Shown piece after piece: positions 6,480 to 7,084 of a DNA stretch of 7,084 nt. The notes beneath the pieces were generated by a model, which was given only the letters and a program-made list of their open reading frames with translations, was not told the origin of the DNA and ran no database searches. Source of the DNA: Phytoactinopolyspora endophytica. GTDB lineage: Bacteria > Actinomycetota > Actinomycetes > Jiangellales > Jiangellaceae. Positions within the stretch are counted from its first letter, which is position 1, and each line of letters opens with the position of its first letter. The translations under genes and the position numbers were made by a program. The stretch is taken from positions 188,600 through 195,683 of the forward strand of contig NZ_ML142855.1 of assembly GCF_004138495.1 (NCBI RefSeq), written 5' to 3'.

Positions 6480-7084
6480 TCAGCGCGAGGACACGGCGTC
6501 GTCGACAGCGTGGACGAGTCTCCGCAGCGCGGGCACAGCGTGCCGGTTCAGGTCTGTCTCGAGGTCCCGGCTACCCACCACCGAGGCCCAGACCGCACGC
6601 CCGGCGAGGAAACCCGAGGCCCCTGCGTGGCAGGCGAGAGAGACGGCCTCCGGGAACCGCTCGGCCGGGACGCCGGAGGAGAGCACCACCCAATGCCCGT
6701 CGATCGCTTCGTCTAGATCTTTGCAGCGAAGCGAGATCTCGTCGTCGCTACCGGCGCCGTGCGTCGGGACCTCAGATTTGTAGATGTCGGCGCCGAGCGA
6801 GCCGAGCTCGCGGGCCGCTGCCACGATGCCGGCGTCGACATCGAAATCCCCACCCGTCAACGGCGCCCGCGACACCGGCTCGACGATGCTGGCTAGCCCG
6901 TGTGCGCGACATCTGGCGACGAACTCCTCGACGAGAGCTGTACGGGCGTCGGGGTCTTGGTCAGGCCGCCAGATGACGAGCAGTTTCATCGCTACCGCGC
7001 CCTGTTCACGCACGACGGCGGGGTTGACCGCCTCGTCGATCACGGAATCCGCGACGAACTCCTCGGCGCTGGGGACGAACCGGT
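6480..7084 (-). CDS. Class I aldolase, LacD/YihT-like; N-terminus beyond the window edge
   Basis: About 200 C-terminal residues are visible; family members have roughly 290-330. These enzymes use a Schiff-base lysine to split a phosphorylated ketose into dihydroxyacetone phosphate and an aldehyde (tagatose bisphosphate for LacD, sulfofructose phosphate for YihT). In order I see AMKLLVIWRPDQ (barrel strand), an IVEPVSR strand, GADIYKSEVP with the candidate Schiff-base Lys (codon 6777-6779), WVVLSSGVP, and GASGFLAGRAVWASVVG, a phosphate-binding loop region closer to YihT than LacD as I recall them. A GTG at 7043 could start a 187-residue product, but the frame stays open to the window edge and its residues (PSAEEFVADSVIDEAVNP) fit the continuing barrel, so the true start lies outside. 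Substrate cannot be fixed, and no other sulfosugar gene is in view. It converges on the PPOX gene with one base between stops. Confidence 0.85.
   Translation of the reverse strand, partial: RFVPSAEEFVADSVIDEAVNPAVVREQGAVAMKLLVIWRPDQDPDARTALVEEFVARCRAHGLASIVEPVSRAPLTGGDFDVDAGIVAAARELGSLGADIYKSEVPTHGAGSDDEISLRCKDLDEAIDGHWVVLSSGVPAERFPEAVSLACHAGASGFLAGRAVWASVVGSRDLETDLNRHAVPALRRLVHAVDDAVSSR

Noticed and set aside
5566..6783. A 405-codon plus-strand frame spanning ilvD, the PPOX gene and the aldolase.
   Set aside because: It is an Arg-rich shifted frame crossing three recognised genes on both strands, with no protein-like features.

Overview
The window is high-GC, tightly packed DNA that looks like an actinomycete (Actinomycetota). 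The main reason is the dihydroxy-acid dehydratase, which from memory resembles the mycobacterial IlvD type almost end to end. Other hints are a Tat-type signal, GC-rich third codon positions that open long antisense reading frames, and a promoter arrangement that suggests a leaderless mRNA. I cannot name a genus from the sequence alone.

Layout: there are five protein genes in two divergent blocks, and both outer genes are cut by the window edges. Leftward from the centre are (a) a 365-residue protein with a probable Tat export signal and a GT-B/epimerase-like body (3891 down to 2794), and (b) after 82 bases, a large secreted family GH92 glycoside hydrolase (2711 down past base 1). The hydrolase carries a discoidin-like carbohydrate-binding domain inserted inside its catalytic domain. 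Rightward from the centre are (c) ilvD for branched-chain amino acid synthesis (4170-5903) and (d) a small FMN-binding PPOX-fold protein (5903-6478) whose start codon shares one base with the ilvD stop. Converging on that gene, one base away, is (e) the C-terminal part of a class I aldolase of the LacD/YihT type (7084 down to 6480).

How they fit: the left pair looks like an exported glycan-processing unit. One member trims sugars outside the cell. The other is an unassigned exported protein with a sugar-enzyme-like fold. The right pair couples core anabolism to a flavin-type oxidoreductase of unknown role. The 278-base central gap holds a perfect 7-bp inverted repeat just upstream of the inferred ilvD promoter, so it is the likeliest control point. 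No RNA genes, CRISPR arrays, insertion sequences, integration sites or strong intrinsic terminators were seen. I found no clear evidence of a new multi-gene system. The most unusual items are the architecture and altered family motifs of the GH92 enzyme and the exported GT-B-like protein beside it.
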